Both the position numbers and the translations under genes were made by a program. The notes below the pieces were generated by a model. The model was not told the DNA's origin, did not search any database, and saw only the letters and a list, made by a program, of their open reading frames with translations. A stretch of 64,000 bases of DNA from Rahnella aceris (GTDB lineage Bacteria > Pseudomonadota > Gammaproteobacteria > Enterobacterales > Enterobacteriaceae): assembly GCF_011684115.1 (NCBI RefSeq), contig NZ_JAADJV010000005.1, positions 186,001 to 250,000 on the forward strand, in the 5' to 3' direction. Shown in pieces: positions 28,413 through 41,055 of the stretch (position 1 is the first letter of the stretch; the number at the start of each line of letters is the position of its first letter).

Positions 28413-28825
28413 TATGCTTCCTCGTCATCGCCTGCAGCTGAACGGCGTTCAGCATCGTTCTTCACGACATTGGTCACCAGATTGGACATACGCATACCTT
28501 CAACCAAAGAGTTGTCGTAAGCGAAAGTCAGTTCTGGTACGACACGTAAACGCATCGCTTTACCGATCAGGGTACGGATGAAACCTGACGCGTCCTGCAA
28601 AGCTTTGATGCCATTTTTGACACGATCAGGATCGTGATTGTCAGTCGTCAGCACGTCCAGGAAGGTGACGAACACTTTGGCATACGCCAGGTCGCGTGAT
28701 ACTTCTACGCCTGAAACTGTCGCCATGCCTACGCGTGGGTCTTTGACTTCACGCTGTAAGATGATGGCGATTTCTTTTTGCATCTCTTGGGAGACACGTT
28801 GAGTACGGCTAAATTCTTTTGCCAT
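28412..28825 (-). CDS. rbfA: 30S ribosome-binding factor A
   Basis: KH-type assembly factor for late 30S maturation and cold adaptation, 137 residues. [31 protein letters not shown] at the N-terminus and the C-terminal acidic tail match E. coli RbfA (133). The ATG at 28825 follows AGGAG; an open frame continues upstream without homology. It lies between infB and truB. Confidence 0.97.
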   Translation of the reverse strand: MAKEFSRTQRVSQEMQKEIAIILQREVKDPRVGMATVSGVEVSRDLAYAKVFVTFLDVLTTDNHDPDRVKNGIKALQDASGFIRTLIGKAMRLRVVPELTFAYDNSLVEGMRMSNLVTNVVKNDAERRSAAGDDEEA

Positions 28826-28859
28826 GATGCTTTTCTCCTCACTTGCTCCAGACAAATAA

Positions 28860-28876
28860 GGGGGCGCAAGGCCCCC
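28860..28876 (-). terminator. GC-rich hairpin between infB and rbfA
   Basis: GGGGGC pairs with GCCCCC around a 5-base loop, followed on the minus strand by TTATTTG. It may partly terminate or protect the infB 3' end inside the operon. Confidence 0.5.
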
Positions 28877-28904
28877 CATCTGGATATCAGCTACTTCGCA
28901 AACG

Positions 28905-31598
28905 TTAAGCGATAGTACGTTTGATCTCGATGATTTCGAAGACTTCGATCACATCACCAGTACGCACATCGTTGTAGTTCTTAACGCCAATACCACATTC
29001 CATGCCGTTACGCACTTCAGCAACGTCATCTTTGAAGCGACGCAGGGATTCCAGTTCGCCTTCGTAGATCACCACGTTTTCACGCAGTACACGGATTGGG
29101 TTGTTACGCTTGATCATACCTTCAGTCACCATACAACCTGCGATAGCACCGAATTTAGGTGACTTGAACACGTCACGAACTTCAGCCAGGCCGATGATTT
29201 GCTGTTTGTATTCTGGCGCCAACATACCGCTCATCGCCTGTTTGACTTCGTCAATCAGGTTATAGATGACAGAGTAGTAACGCAGATCCAGGCTTTCGCT
29301 TTCTACGACGCGACGGGCAGAAGCATCTGCACGGACGTTGAAGCCCAGAATGATCGCGTTAGAAGCAGCGGCCAGTGTCGCATCAGTTTCAGTGATACCA
29401 CCGACACCCATACCGACGATCTTAACTTTAACTTCGTCAGTAGAAAGGCTTTGCAATGCATCAGAAATCGCTTCACATGAACCCTGAACGTCTGACTTCA
29501 GAACGATGTTCAGTTCAGAAACTTCACCTTCAGTCATGTTCGCAAACATGTTTTCCAGTTTAGATTTCTGCTGGCGAGCCAGTTTAACTTCGCGGAATTT
29601 ACCCTGACGATACAGAGCAACTTCACGGGCTTTTTTCTCATCACGTACAACGGTAACTTCATCCCCCGCAGCCGGTACACTGGACAGACCCAGTACTTCG
29701 ACAGGGATAGAAGGACCCGCAGACGTAATGTCACGCCCCATTTCGTCACGCATCGCACGGACACGGCCGTATTCGAAGCCACACAGAATGATGTCGCCTT
29801 TGTTCAGAGTACCTTCCTGAACCAGAACGGTTGCAACCGGGCCACGACCTTTGTCCAGGAAGGACTCGATCACAACGCCGCTTGCCATACCGGTGCGAAC
29901 TGCTTTCAGTTCCAGAACTTCGGCTTGCAGCAAGATAGCTTGCAGCAAATCGTCAATACCGGTACCGACTTTCGCAGAAACGTGGATGAACTGAGATTCA
30001 CCGCCCCACTCTTCCGGCATAACGCCGTATTGAGACAGTTCGGTACGAACACGGTCCGGATCAGCATCTGGCTTATCAATTTTGTTCACTGCAACCACGA
30101 TTGGCACGCCAGCAGCTTTCGCATGCTGTACGGCTTCGATGGTTTGTGGCATCACGCCATCATCTGCAGAAACAACCAGTACAACGATATCCGTTGCCTG
30201 AGCACCACGAGCACGCATTGAGGTAAACGCGGCGTGTCCCGGAGTATCCAGGAAGGTGATCATGCCGTTTTCGGTTTCTACGTGGTAAGCACCGATATGC
30301 TGGGTAATACCACCGGCCTCGCCTGCTGCCACTTTCGTTGAACGAATGTAGTCAAGCAATGAGGTTTTACCGTGGTCAACGTGGCCCATGATGGTCACAA
30401 CCGGAGCGCGTGGCTCAGCGGCTGCAGAAGCGCCTGTGTCACGATCGCTCATCAGCGCTTCTTCCAGCTCGTTCTCACGACGCAGGATAACTTTATGACC
30501 CATTTCTTCTGCAACCAGTTGAGCAGTTTCCTGATCAATGACCTGGTTGATGGTGGCCATGGCGCCCAGTTTCATCATGGTTTTGATGACCTGAGAACCT
30601 TTAACTGCCATTTTGTTTGCCAGCTCAGCAACAGTAATGGTTTCACCCACTACAACATCACGGTTCACGGCAACAACAGGCTTGTTAAAGCTCTGCTGTA
30701 AGGTACTTGGCTTACGCTTACCTTTACCGTTACGGCCAACAGCACGGGCTTCTTCGCGATCCGCTTTAGATTCGGACAGCTTGTTGCCTTTTTTCTGTTT
30801 GGTCGCTTTGCCACCGCGAGTACGGCTGCGACGTTCGCCTTCAACTTTGGCGTCATTTTCGTCTTCAGCAGCACGAGCATGGGTAGAAGTGGTGACATGA
30901 TAGTCAGCAGATTCTGATTCGCTTGGTGCAGTAGCTTCAGTCCAGACACCAGAGTCAGCCATTTTACGGGCCTCTTCTGCGATGCGCTTGGCGTTTTCTT
31001 CAATCTTACGCTGGGCTTCTTCTTCCGTTTTGCGTTTCAGCTCTGCGGCTTCAGCTTCACGGCGTGCTTTCTCTGCCTGAGCTGGTTTAGTTACTTCATC
31101 GGTATTTTGGTTGGTCACTTTATCTTTTTCCGCTGCATCACGCTTAGCTTTATCAGCGGCCTCACGTTTAGCTTGCTCTTCGGCGGCGCGTTTGGCTTTT
31201 TCCTGAGCTTCGCGCTGGGCTTGCTCCGCTGCTGCACGCTGTGCCTGTTCTTCCGCGTCACGCTTCGCCTGCTCTTCCGCTTCGGCCTGGGCAAGTTCTG
31301 CCTCGGTCATATCACGTTTAACATAAGTGCGTTTCTTGCGGACCTCGATTTGCACCGATTTACTCTTCCCGCCGGTGCTCGGAATATTCAGTGTACTACG
31401 CGTTTTGCGTTGTAACGTCAGTTTGTTTGACGCACCTGAATTTCCACCATTCAGATGCGACAATAAAGTTTCTTTTTCTTGCTGGGTCACAGAGTCAGCT
31501 TCGGACTTCGAGATCCCTGCATCAGCAAATTGCTGTACCAGGCGATCTACCGGAGTCTGAATCTCTGCCGCCAGCGATTTTACAGTTACATCTGTCAT
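28905..31598 (-). CDS. infB: translation initiation factor IF-2
   Basis: GTPase that places initiator tRNA on the 30S subunit, 897 residues. N-terminal IF2-N subdomain (about 1-50), a long charged linker rich in Ala, Glu, Lys and Arg repeats ([12 protein letters not shown]) to about residue 300, a second IF2-N, then the G domain with [18 protein letters not shown] and NKID, two beta-barrel domains and the C-terminal fMet-tRNA-binding domain. In E. coli internal in-frame starts give shorter forms; this was not assessed here. It follows nusA after 24 bases. Confidence 0.98.
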   Translation of the reverse strand: MTDVTVKSLAAEIQTPVDRLVQQFADAGISKSEADSVTQQEKETLLSHLNGGNSGASNKLTLQRKTRSTLNIPSTGGKSKSVQIEVRKKRTYVKRDMTEAELAQAEAEEQAKRDAEEQAQRAAAEQAQREAQEKAKRAAEEQAKREAADKAKRDAAEKDKVTNQNTDEVTKPAQAEKARREAEAAELKRKTEEEAQRKIEENAKRIAEEARKMADSGVWTEATAPSESESADYHVTTSTHARAAEDENDAKVEGERRSRTRGGKATKQKKGNKLSESKADREEARAVGRNGKGKRKPSTLQQSFNKPVVAVNRDVVVGETITVAELANKMAVKGSQVIKTMMKLGAMATINQVIDQETAQLVAEEMGHKVILRRENELEEALMSDRDTGASAAAEPRAPVVTIMGHVDHGKTSLLDYIRSTKVAAGEAGGITQHIGAYHVETENGMITFLDTPGHAAFTSMRARGAQATDIVVLVVSADDGVMPQTIEAVQHAKAAGVPIVVAVNKIDKPDADPDRVRTELSQYGVMPEEWGGESQFIHVSAKVGTGIDDLLQAILLQAEVLELKAVRTGMASGVVIESFLDKGRGPVATVLVQEGTLNKGDIILCGFEYGRVRAMRDEMGRDITSAGPSIPVEVLGLSSVPAAGDEVTVVRDEKKAREVALYRQGKFREVKLARQQKSKLENMFANMTEGEVSELNIVLKSDVQGSCEAISDALQSLSTDEVKVKIVGMGVGGITETDATLAAASNAIILGFNVRADASARRVVESESLDLRYYSVIYNLIDEVKQAMSGMLAPEYKQQIIGLAEVRDVFKSPKFGAIAGCMVTEGMIKRNNPIRVLRENVVIYEGELESLRRFKDDVAEVRNGMECGIGVKNYNDVRTGDVIEVFEIIEIKRTIA

Positions 31599-31622
31599 GC
31601 TGTTCCTTCCTGCTACAGTTTA

Positions 31623-33607
<1,985 letters not shown>

Positions 33608-33666
33608 GCCCACCCCCAAGACATAAAAAAAGGGCTAAATAGCCCAGTGATTCTGTTGCCAAATAA

Positions 33667-33690
33667 CAAAAAACCCCGATAAATCGGGGC
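33667..33690 (-). terminator. attenuator between initiator tRNA and rimP
   Basis: CCCCGAT pairs with ATCGGGG around a 2-base loop (extended by flanking bases), followed on the minus strand by TTTTTTG. Placed between metY and rimP, it would end tRNA-only transcripts while leaving read-through for nusA-infB. A second stem, GCCGC/GCGGC, lies just upstream near 33710-33724. Confidence 0.75.
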
Positions 33691-33823
33691 TTTATGCAAC
33701 TGGACCCTATTCGCCGCATAGCGGCTTCGGTACAACTTTCGCGAAGTGTTGTTTTCAAATTGAAGCTGCAGAACATCACAGGAAGATACTGAAAGTCTAT
33801 TTGAAATAAACACTTAGGGAAAG

Positions 33824-33900
<77 letters not shown>

Positions 33901-33959
33901 TCCGAAAACGTGGCAAATACTACGCCGATAACCGCTAAAAAGCAAATTATCATAAAGAT

Positions 33960-34046
33960 TGGTACCGAGGACGGGACTTGAACCCGTAAGCCCATTCGGG
34001 CACTACCACCTCAAGGTAGCGTGTCTACCAATTCCACCACCTCGGC
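33960..34046 (-). tRNA. leuU: tRNA-Leu (anticodon GAG)
   Basis: 87-nt class II tRNA with encoded CCA. GCCGAGG acceptor strand, anticodon loop CTTGAGG, long variable arm (GTGCCCGAATGGGCTTAC region) and GGTTCAAGTCC in the T arm. It lies between secG and the initiator tRNA, the arrangement of leuU in E. coli. Confidence 0.97.
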
Positions 34047-34130
34047 ACTCTTTTTTTTCACAATCGCTTATACTGTCCAAGCATAAGCCACTGTTTGAAA
34101 ACTTAGCTTCTTTGATAAGAAGTTTACTGC

Positions 34131-34466
34131 TTAGTGAGGAACGTCACTGTTAGGCGCTGCTGGAGCTGCCGGTGCAGTCGTCTGCTCAGTTTTAGCTGGC
34201 TGACTCAGGTTTTCCCACTCACTTCCTTTTTGGCCTTTATTGGTGCTCATGTTCCCGAGAATCAAACTAATGATAAAGAACAATGCTGCCAAAACGCCGG
34301 TCATGCGGGTCATGAAGTTACCGGAACCACTCGAACCGAACAATGTGCCAGAAGCACCTGCCCCGAAAGAGGCTCCCATATCAGCGCCTTTACCTTGTTG
34401 CAGCATAACCAGAGCGATAAGCCCAATTGCTACGATAAGGAAAATCACCAGAAGAGCGTCGTACAT
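34131..34466 (-). CDS. secG: preprotein translocase subunit SecG
   Basis: Small inner-membrane subunit of the SecYEG channel, 111 residues (E. coli 110). Two membrane segments, about residues 3-21 and 52-72, flank the conserved QQGKGADMGASFGAGASGTLFGSSGSGNFMTR loop. The tail is rich in Ala, Pro and Thr. It stands between glmM and tRNA-Leu. Confidence 0.97.
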   Translation of the reverse strand: MYDALLVIFLIVAIGLIALVMLQQGKGADMGASFGAGASGTLFGSSGSGNFMTRMTGVLAALFFIISLILGNMSTNKGQKGSEWENLSQPAKTEQTTAPAAPAAPNSDVPH

Positions 34467-34644
34467 AGTAGTACCTGTATCCTCGCGGGTTCACCGCATG
34501 CCAATTGCTTCTCACCATTTAGCAGGTCATCAAAGGACCCACTGAAGCGGGTGTGAATACTAACCAAAGCCGTATTACCGTGCAAGGGCAATTTTCATCA
34601 AACTGTTCGTTTGCGGAAAAAAACGGCAAATCGGGATAAAACAT

Positions 34645-34665
34645 GCTGCCAGGAGGTCCGGCAGC
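34645..34665 (-). terminator. hairpin between glmM and secG
   Basis: GCTGCC pairs with GGCAGC around a 9-base loop, 37 bases after the glmM stop; a T-rich stretch (CGTTTTTTT) follows 20 bases later on the minus strand. Probably a weak glmM terminator. The remaining part of this 235-base gap holds the secG promoter. Confidence 0.4.
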
Positions 34666-34701
34666 GAGAAACTCACCGAAAATTTACCGTTTTTTATCGG
34701 C

Positions 34702-36042
34702 TTACGCTTTGACCGCTTTGACGGCATCCGCAATACGGTTGGCCAGTTTTTCCACCAGCTCGGCATCTTCCCCTTCGACCATTACGCGCAGCAGAGGTTC
34801 GGTACCTGATTTACGCAACAGCACCCGACCGCGGCCCGCTAACTGCTTTTCAACTTCAGCCGTGACCTGCTTAACCTCATCGGATTCCAGCGGATCATGT
34901 TCACCAGCAAAACGGACGTTGATCAGGATCTGCGGAAGCAATTTCATGCCGCTGCACAGGTCATGCAAGCTCATATGATTGCGCACCATCGCGGTAAGCA
35001 CTTGCAAACCTGCCACAATGCCATCACCGGTAGTAGTTTTATCCAGCAAAATGATATGGCCTGAGTTCTCAGCCCCGATCCGCCAACCTTTTTCCTGCAT
35101 TTTTTCCAGTACGTAGCGATCACCTACTTTCGCACGGGTAAAGGGAATGCCCAGTTGCTTTAAGGCCAGCTCGAGGCCCATATTGCTCATCAACGTGCCG
35201 ACGGCACCGCCTTTCAACTGGCCCTGACGAAGCCCTTCACGCGCAATGATGTAGAGGATTTGGTCGCCATCAACTTTATTACCTTCATGATCAACCATGA
35301 TCAGGCGGTCACCATCGCCGTCAAAAGCCAGCCCGACATCTGCTTTTTCAGCCAGAACACGCTGCTGCAACTGACGGACATCCGTTGCGCCGCATTCTTC
35401 GTTGATGTTCATCCCATCCGGCTCACAGCCGATAGCGATGACTTTTGCCCCCAATTCGCGCAAAACGCTAGGTGCAATGTGATAAGTAGCGCCGTTGGCA
35501 CAGTCGACCACAATTTTCAGACTGTTCAGACTCAGTTCTGTCGGGAATGTGCCTTTACAGAATTCGATGTAACGACCGGCGGCATCCACGATGCGGCTGG
35601 CTTTACCCAGTTCGGCAGATTCAACACATGTCAGTGGTTTTTCAAGCTCAGCTTCAATCGCCTCTTCCACTTCGTCAGGTAATTTAGTCCCGTCGATTGT
35701 GAAAAACTTAATACCGTTATCGTAGTAAGGATTGTGCGAGGCTGAAATAACGATGCCCGCTTCTGCACGGAAAGTACGTGTCAGGTAAGCCACGGCAGGC
35801 GTTGGCATCGGGCCGGTGAAAGAAGCCGATAAACCTGCAGCAGCAAGCCCTGCCTCTAACGCTGATTCCAGCATATAACCCGAAATGCGGGTATCTTTCC
35901 CGATGATCACTTTACGCGAACCGTGGCGTGCTAATACTTTGCCAGCCGCCCAGCCTAGTTTCAGAACAAAATCAGGGGTAATCGGGGTATCGCCCACTTT
36001 TCCGCGGATGCCATCTGTCCCAAAGTATTTACGGTTGCTCAT
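34702..36042 (-). CDS. glmM: phosphoglucosamine mutase
   Basis: Converts glucosamine 6-phosphate to glucosamine 1-phosphate for peptidoglycan and LPS precursors. 446 residues (E. coli 445). The phosphorylated active-site serine is Ser102 in ISASHNP; the metal-binding loop DGDGDR, sugar-binding GAENSGH and phosphate-binding [15 protein letters not shown] follow. It begins two bases after the folP stop, so the pair is one transcript. Confidence 0.98.
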   Translation of the reverse strand: MSNRKYFGTDGIRGKVGDTPITPDFVLKLGWAAGKVLARHGSRKVIIGKDTRISGYMLESALEAGLAAAGLSASFTGPMPTPAVAYLTRTFRAEAGIVISASHNPYYDNGIKFFTIDGTKLPDEVEEAIEAELEKPLTCVESAELGKASRIVDAAGRYIEFCKGTFPTELSLNSLKIVVDCANGATYHIAPSVLRELGAKVIAIGCEPDGMNINEECGATDVRQLQQRVLAEKADVGLAFDGDGDRLIMVDHEGNKVDGDQILYIIAREGLRQGQLKGGAVGTLMSNMGLELALKQLGIPFTRAKVGDRYVLEKMQEKGWRIGAENSGHIILLDKTTTGDGIVAGLQVLTAMVRNHMSLHDLCSGMKLLPQILINVRFAGEHDPLESDEVKQVTAEVEKQLAGRGRVLLRKSGTEPLLRVMVEGEDAELVEKLANRIADAVKAVKA

Positions 36043-36044
36043 AA

Positions 36045-36884
36045 TTAGTTTTTATCCCTTGCAGAAAGTGTCGCTTCCACGATACGCATCGCTTCAACGG
36101 TTTCTTTTACATCATGTACACGCACGATCTTAGCACCTTGCATGGCAGCGATCACAGCACAAGCAACACTTCCGGTAACCCGTTTCTCAGGAGAAACATG
36201 CAGAAGTTGCCCCACCATGGATTTCCTCGACATCCCCACTAACAATGGCATGCCAAAGTGATGAAAATCAGCCAACCGTGCGAGCAACTGATAGTTATGC
36301 TCCAAATTTTTACCAAAACCGAAGCCCGGATCGAGCAACAATTTTTCTTTCGCAATGCCGGCGTTAACACAACGGGCAATTTGCTCAAAAAAATACTGAT
36401 CCACCTGCGCAACGACATTGTCGTAATGCGGGGCATGCTGCATCGTTTTGGGGTCACCCTGCATGTGCATCAGACAAACAGGTAAACCCGTTTCGGCCGC
36501 AGCCTGTAGCGCACCGGGCTCCTGAAGTGAACGGATATCGTTGATCAGATGTATGCCCGCATTTGCCGCTTCACGGATCACGGCGGCTTTTGAGGTATCC
36601 ACGGAGATCCAGACATCAAAACGCCGCGCAATGGCTTCGACTACCGGCACCACACGGGCCAGTTCCTCATCTTCGCTGACTTCTGCTGCACCAGGGCGGG
36701 TCGATTCACCACCGATGTCGAGAATTGTCGCGCCTGCATCAACCATTGCCTGAGCATGTCTGAGAGCAAGATCAAGCGTGTTATGTCGCCCGCCATCGGA
36801 AAATGAGTCGGCGGTAACGTTCAGGATCCCCATAACCTGGGGGAAAGTGAGGTCCAATCTGGACTCTCTGGCAGTGAGGTGCAT
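36045..36884 (-). CDS. folP: dihydropteroate synthase
   Basis: Condenses p-aminobenzoate with hydroxymethyldihydropterin diphosphate in folate synthesis and is the sulfonamide target. 279 residues (E. coli 282). The TIM-barrel motifs [25 protein letters not shown] and [11 protein letters not shown] are present. Phe28 and the STRPGA loop, where common resistance changes occur in E. coli, are intact. One oddity is Ala25 in TADSFSDGG, where E. coli and most homologues have Pro. Confidence 0.97.
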   Translation of the reverse strand: MHLTARESRLDLTFPQVMGILNVTADSFSDGGRHNTLDLALRHAQAMVDAGATILDIGGESTRPGAAEVSEDEELARVVPVVEAIARRFDVWISVDTSKAAVIREAANAGIHLINDIRSLQEPGALQAAAETGLPVCLMHMQGDPKTMQHAPHYDNVVAQVDQYFFEQIARCVNAGIAKEKLLLDPGFGFGKNLEHNYQLLARLADFHHFGMPLLVGMSRKSMVGQLLHVSPEKRVTGSVACAVIAAMQGAKIVRVHDVKETVEAMRIVEATLSARDKN

Positions 36885-36949
36885 AAATCACGTCCCTTCT
36901 GATCAATCAATAAAGGCTTTTCAAATTCCGAGGCAAAGAATGCACGCAT

Positions 36950-36976
36950 AAAAAACCCCGGGCAAGCCCGGGGTTG
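36950..36976 (-). terminator. terminator after ftsH
   Basis: Perfect stem AACCCCGGGC/GCCCGGGGTT with a 2-base loop, followed on the minus strand by TTTTTAT. It separates rlmE-ftsH from folP-glmM. Confidence 0.88.
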
Positions 36977-37008
36977 AGTGTCATCAGCATTATTTTCCAA
37001 TCAGCCTC

Positions 37009-38952
37009 TTACTTGCCGCTGAATTGCTCAAACATCGTGTTGCCAGGATTCGGCGTACGAGGTTCGTCGACAGGCGTTGGCGCTTTTGGCGTACCGCCGT
37101 CATTGGAGTTGCTGTTACCGTTTTTGCCGTTAGCATCGTCCCAGCCAGCTGGCGGGCGAACTTCAGTACGGTTCATCAGGTCATCAATTTGCGGTGCATC
37201 GATGGTTTCATACTTCATCAGGGCATCTTTCATTGAATGAAGGATATCCATGTTTTCCATCAGCAGAGTACGCGCACGAACGTAGTTACGTTCAACCAGA
37301 GACTTAACTTCCTGATCGATGATACGGGCGGTTTCATCAGACATATGCTTAGCTTTCGCGACTGAACGACCGAGGAAGACTTCACCTTCTTCTTCCGCAT
37401 ACAGCAACGGACCTAATTTATCTGAGAAGCCCCACTGCGTAACCATGTTACGGGCAATCGACGTGGCTACTTTGATATCGTTAGACGCACCGGTAGACAC
37501 TTTTTCCACACCGTAAATAATCTCTTCAGCAAGACGGCCACCATATAAGGTAGAAATCTGACTTTCGAGTTTCTGACGGCTGGCGCTGATCGCATCACCT
37601 TCGGGCAGGAAGAAGGTCACACCTAATGCACGGCCACGAGGAATAATGGTCACTTTGTGCACAGGGTCGTGTTCAGGAACCAGGCGGCCAATGATGGCGT
37701 GTCCCGCTTCGTGATATGCAGTGGACTCTTTCTGCGATTCGGTCATTACCATGGAACGGCGCTCAGCACCCATCATGATTTTGTCTTTGGCTTTTTCGAA
37801 CTCGACCATCGACACCACACGTTTGTTACCACGAGCAGAGAACAGTGCAGCTTCGTTGACCAGGTTAGCCAGGTCAGCACCAGAGAATCCTGGTGTACCA
37901 CGGGCAATCACAGAAGCATCAACATCTGTCGCCAGCGGAACACGACGCATGTGAACTTTCAGGATCTGTTCACGGCCACGGACATCTGGCAAGCCGACAA
38001 CAACCTGACGGTCAAAACGGCCCGGACGCAGCAACGCAGGGTCCAGAACATCCGGACGGTTGGTCGCGGCAATAACGATAATACCTTCGTTACCTTCGAA
38101 ACCATCCATCTCAACCAGCATCTGGTTCAGGGTTTGCTCACGTTCATCATGACCACCGCCTAAACCTGCACCACGCTGACGGCCAACGGCATCAATTTCA
38201 TCGATGAAGATGATACATGGAGCCGCTTTCTTCGCCTGTTCGAACATATCACGGACACGTGATGCACCCACACCGACGAACATTTCAACGAAGTCAGAAC
38301 CCGAAATCGTAAAGAACGGGACTTTGGCTTCACCGGCAATGGCTTTAGCCAGCAAGGTCTTACCCGTACCCGGAGGACCCACCATCAGAACGCCTTTAGG
38401 AATTTTACCGCCCAGTTTCTGGAAACGGCTTGGTTCACGCAGGTAATCAACCAGCTCGCTCACCTCTTCCTTCGCTTCGTCACAACCTGCAACGTCAGCA
38501 AACGTAGTTTTGATTTGGTCTTCCGTCAGCATGCGGGCTTTGCTTTTACCAAAGGACATTGCGCCTTTGCCACCGCCACCCTGCATCTGTCGCATAAAGA
38601 ATATCCAGACGCCAATCAGAAGCAGCATCGGGAACCATGAAATGAAGATAGTCGCCAGGAAACTCTGCTGTTCAGGCGGTTCACCAACAACTTTCACGTT
38701 TTTGCTCAGCAGCGTATCCAGCAATTTAGGATCATTAACCGGAATATAGGTTGTGTATTTGCTGCTGTCTTTTTTGATAACGTCAATCGCACGTCCATTG
38801 ATACGTACTTCACGGACCTGGTCTTGGGCCACTTCGGTTGTAAAGGTAGTGTAATCTACCTTGTTACCATTAGATTCGCTGGGACCAAAACTCTGAAATA
38901 CAGACATCAATACAACCGCGATGACTAACCAGAGGATCAGGTTCTTCGCCAT
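37009..38952 (-). CDS. ftsH: ATP-dependent zinc metalloprotease FtsH
   Basis: Membrane-anchored hexameric AAA protease that degrades LpxC, sigma-32 and unassembled membrane proteins. Two membrane segments (about 5-22 and 100-120) flank a periplasmic domain. The AAA domain has Walker A GPPGTGKT, Walker B IIFIDEID and the second region of homology [20 protein letters not shown]; the zinc site is HEAGH (near residue 420). The ATG at 38952 gives 647 residues and [10 protein letters not shown] as in E. coli. A TTG three codons upstream (38961, MSD-) is better spaced from GAGG and may be the true start. The C-terminus is rich in Asn, Gly and Pro. Confidence 0.97.
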   Translation of the reverse strand: MAKNLILWLVIAVVLMSVFQSFGPSESNGNKVDYTTFTTEVAQDQVREVRINGRAIDVIKKDSSKYTTYIPVNDPKLLDTLLSKNVKVVGEPPEQQSFLATIFISWFPMLLLIGVWIFFMRQMQGGGGKGAMSFGKSKARMLTEDQIKTTFADVAGCDEAKEEVSELVDYLREPSRFQKLGGKIPKGVLMVGPPGTGKTLLAKAIAGEAKVPFFTISGSDFVEMFVGVGASRVRDMFEQAKKAAPCIIFIDEIDAVGRQRGAGLGGGHDEREQTLNQMLVEMDGFEGNEGIIVIAATNRPDVLDPALLRPGRFDRQVVVGLPDVRGREQILKVHMRRVPLATDVDASVIARGTPGFSGADLANLVNEAALFSARGNKRVVSMVEFEKAKDKIMMGAERRSMVMTESQKESTAYHEAGHAIIGRLVPEHDPVHKVTIIPRGRALGVTFFLPEGDAISASRQKLESQISTLYGGRLAEEIIYGVEKVSTGASNDIKVATSIARNMVTQWGFSDKLGPLLYAEEEGEVFLGRSVAKAKHMSDETARIIDQEVKSLVERNYVRARTLLMENMDILHSMKDALMKYETIDAPQIDDLMNRTEVRPPAGWDDANGKNGNSNSNDGGTPKAPTPVDEPRTPNPGNTMFEQFSGK

Positions 38953-39008
38953 GTCACTCAAGGGATTAACCTCATATTACAACTGTGTTAACAAACAGCG
39001 TTAGGGAA

Positions 39009-39638
39009 CTACAGTTTCCGCCCTGTCGCTACGATGTACACTTCTCGCGAACGTGCTCGGGAAGCGTCTGGCTTACGAATCTTCACCTTCGTAAACAGGG
39101 AGCGAATTTCCCGCAGGTATTCATCAAAGCCATCTCCCTGAAACACCTTCACCAGGAAACTTCCGCCTGGTGCTAATACATCCCGACACATATCCAATGC
39201 TAATTCAACCAGATACATCGATTTTGGAATATCGACTGCCGGAGTACCGCTCATATTAGGGGCCATATCGGACATGACCACCTGAACCTTACTTTCTCCC
39301 ACGCGTTCAAGCAGCGCTTTGAGAACTAATTCATCACGAAAATCCCCTTGAAGGAAGTCGACTCCAACAATAGGATCCATAGGTAAAAGGTCAAGAGCAA
39401 TAATTCGCCCTTTGTTACCGATCTGCGTCGCCACATACTGTGACCAACCACCAGGAGCTGCTCCTAAATCAACCACCGTCATACCCGGTTTAAACAGCTT
39501 ATCGCCTTGCTGTATTTCATCAAGTTTAAACCAGGCACGGGAACGCAGCCCTTTTTTCTGTGCCTGTAGCACATATTTATCGCTAAAGTGTTCCTGCAAC
39601 CAGCGACTGGAACTTGCAGAACGCTTTTTATTAGACAT
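39009..39638 (-). CDS. rlmE: 23S rRNA (uridine(2552)-2'-O)-methyltransferase
   Basis: SAM-dependent RrmJ/FtsJ methyltransferase that modifies U2552 in the ribosomal A-loop, a late 50S assembly step. 209 residues as in E. coli. SAM-binding motif [24 protein letters not shown], and SDMAPNMSG are seen. It is upstream of ftsH with a 56-base gap to its start, forming the heat-shock-linked rlmE-ftsH operon, and divergent from yhbY. Confidence 0.98.
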   Translation of the reverse strand: MSNKKRSASSSRWLQEHFSDKYVLQAQKKGLRSRAWFKLDEIQQGDKLFKPGMTVVDLGAAPGGWSQYVATQIGNKGRIIALDLLPMDPIVGVDFLQGDFRDELVLKALLERVGESKVQVVMSDMAPNMSGTPAVDIPKSMYLVELALDMCRDVLAPGGSFLVKVFQGDGFDEYLREIRSLFTKVKIRKPDASRARSREVYIVATGRKL

Positions 39639-39820
39639 TATTTAGTAACCATATAGTTTTCCAACCACCCTGAGTTAGAGCTTTTGGAACAAGCTGTTAG
39701 CATCATGACGTCTATGGCTAAGTCAGTATTATTCCCTCCCCGAAGCAGTCCGGGTTGGTGATATACATGAGATGGCGGTAGAATGACCCGTTTTCAATCC
39801 CAACTTAAGCAAAAAAGACG

Positions 39821-40117
39821 ATGAATCTTAACAATAAACAAAAACAGTACCTGAAAGGCCTCGCGCATCCCCTGAAACCGGTTGTTATGCTGGGCAACAA
39901 CGGGCTGACTGAGGGTGTGCTCGCCGAAATCGAACAGGCGCTGCAACATCACGAACTGATCAAGGTTAAAGTCGCGGCAGAAGAACGCGAAACGAAGTCT
40001 TTGATCGTAGACGCGATTGTGCGTGAAACCAAGGCGTGTAATGTGCAAGTCATCGGCAATATGCTGGTACTTTATCGCCCTTCCACCGAAGACCGCAAAA
40101 TTATCTTACCGCGTTAA
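39821..40117 (+). CDS. yhbY: ribosome assembly RNA-binding protein YhbY
   Basis: CRM-domain protein of 98 residues (E. coli 97) that associates with pre-50S particles. The family's GxxG loop is GNNG in KPVVMLGNNGLTEGV, followed by HELIKVKV and VQVIGNMLVLYRPS. Monocistronic, divergent from rlmE; two terminators follow. Confidence 0.96.
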   Translation: MNLNNKQKQYLKGLAHPLKPVVMLGNNGLTEGVLAEIEQALQHHELIKVKVAAEERETKSLIVDAIVRETKACNVQVIGNMLVLYRPSTEDRKIILPR

Positions 40118-40183
40118 TCCATTAAGGTTTAACGAAAAGCGCTGTAGATTTTCGGAAAGGTGCCACGAAATCACGTTCAGGGG

Positions 40184-40205
40184 AAGGTCTGAGCAGGCCT
40201 TTTTA
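40184..40205 (+). terminator. terminator after yhbY
   Basis: AAGGTCT pairs with AGGCCTT (one G-T pair) around GAGC and is followed by TTTAC, 66 bases after the yhbY stop. Confidence 0.65.
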
Positions 40206-40259
40206 CTTTAGTTTTCAATTTACTGTGAAGCAATTCACTGCATGAATGTGAGAATTATC

Positions 40260-40288
40260 GGGCGAAACATCACGTTTCGCCCTTTTTA
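40260..40288 (+). terminator. second terminator yhbY / greA
   Basis: GGGCGAAAC pairs with GTTTCGCCC around a 5-base loop and is followed by TTTTTAAT. It lies just before the convergent greA stop and may also end greA transcripts. Confidence 0.8.
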
Positions 40289-40297
40289 ATGCAGATT

Positions 40298-40774
40298 TTA
40301 GAGGTATTCGACCTTCAATACTTCAAACTCAACATCGCCGCCAGGCGTTTTGATGACAACAACATCATCCTGCTCTTTGCCAATCAAACCGCGGGCAATC
40401 GGGGAATTCACAGAAATCAGATTTTGCTTAAAATCTGCTTCGTCATCACCCACGATGCGGTATTTTTGTTCTTCTTCAGTGTCCAGGTTCATCACAGTCA
40501 CTGTCGCACCAAAAATGACACGGCCGGTTGCGGGCATTTTGGTCACATCAATAACCTGAGCATTCGAAAGCTTAGCTTCGATTTCCTGGATACGGCCTTC
40601 ACAAAAACCCTGCTGTTCACGCGCAGCATGGTATTCAGCATTCTCTTTCAAATCACCATGCTCACGTGCGGTCGCGATATCAGAAATGATTTTCGGGCGA
40701 CGGACGCTCTTCAGATGGTCCAGTTCTTCACGTAATCTTTCTGCGCCACGTAACGTCATCGGAATCGGTTTCAT
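40298..40774 (-). CDS. greA: transcription elongation factor GreA
   Basis: Stimulates cleavage of backtracked RNA by RNA polymerase. 158 residues (E. coli GreA 158): an N-terminal coiled coil (about 1-75) whose tip carries the acidic pair in [17 protein letters not shown], and a C-terminal FKBP-like domain ([23 protein letters not shown]). It follows a 281-base divergent region shared with dacB, containing a leader terminator. Confidence 0.98.
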   Translation of the reverse strand: MKPIPMTLRGAERLREELDHLKSVRRPKIISDIATAREHGDLKENAEYHAAREQQGFCEGRIQEIEAKLSNAQVIDVTKMPATGRVIFGATVTVMNLDTEEEQKYRIVGDDEADFKQNLISVNSPIARGLIGKEQDDVVVIKTPGGDVEFEVLKVEYL

Positions 40775-40870
40775 ATATTTATTACCTCTAACTTGGTCCT
40801 TTCGGTAAACACCGTCCTGATTGAATCAGGTAAGAAATTAAGCCAGTTCTTCTGACCGACTCTCTGGCGA

Positions 40871-40911
40871 AAAACAAAAAAAACCTCACCCGGCGTTGCC
40901 ACCAGGCCAGG
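40871..40911 (-). ncRNA. leader terminator of greA (GraL-like)
   Basis: On the minus strand CCTGGCCTGG pairs with CCGGGTGAGG (two wobbles, one mismatch) around an 8-base loop and is followed by eight T. It ends about 100 bases before the greA ATG. E. coli greA has the same arrangement, in which early termination in the leader yields the small RNA GraL. Here the feature is proposed from position and structure only; the 5' end of such an RNA is not defined. Confidence 0.55.
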
Positions 40912-41055
40912 AATCATTTCGCATTTTGATTCGTATTTTAACGTAGAGTTCCTTGAGGATCATCGTTTACTTTCAGCCACGTTGCGCCTTGGTTCGTAGC
41001 ATCGTAGTATGGCACCACATTATCCTGCCGTTACTCAGAGCCTTTACTCAAAATA

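Noticed and set aside
31000..31330. Repeat-like stretch with recurring GCTTGCTCTTCCGC and GCACGC words
   Set aside because: Codes for the charged Ala/Glu/Lys/Arg linker of IF-2; not a CRISPR or satellite.
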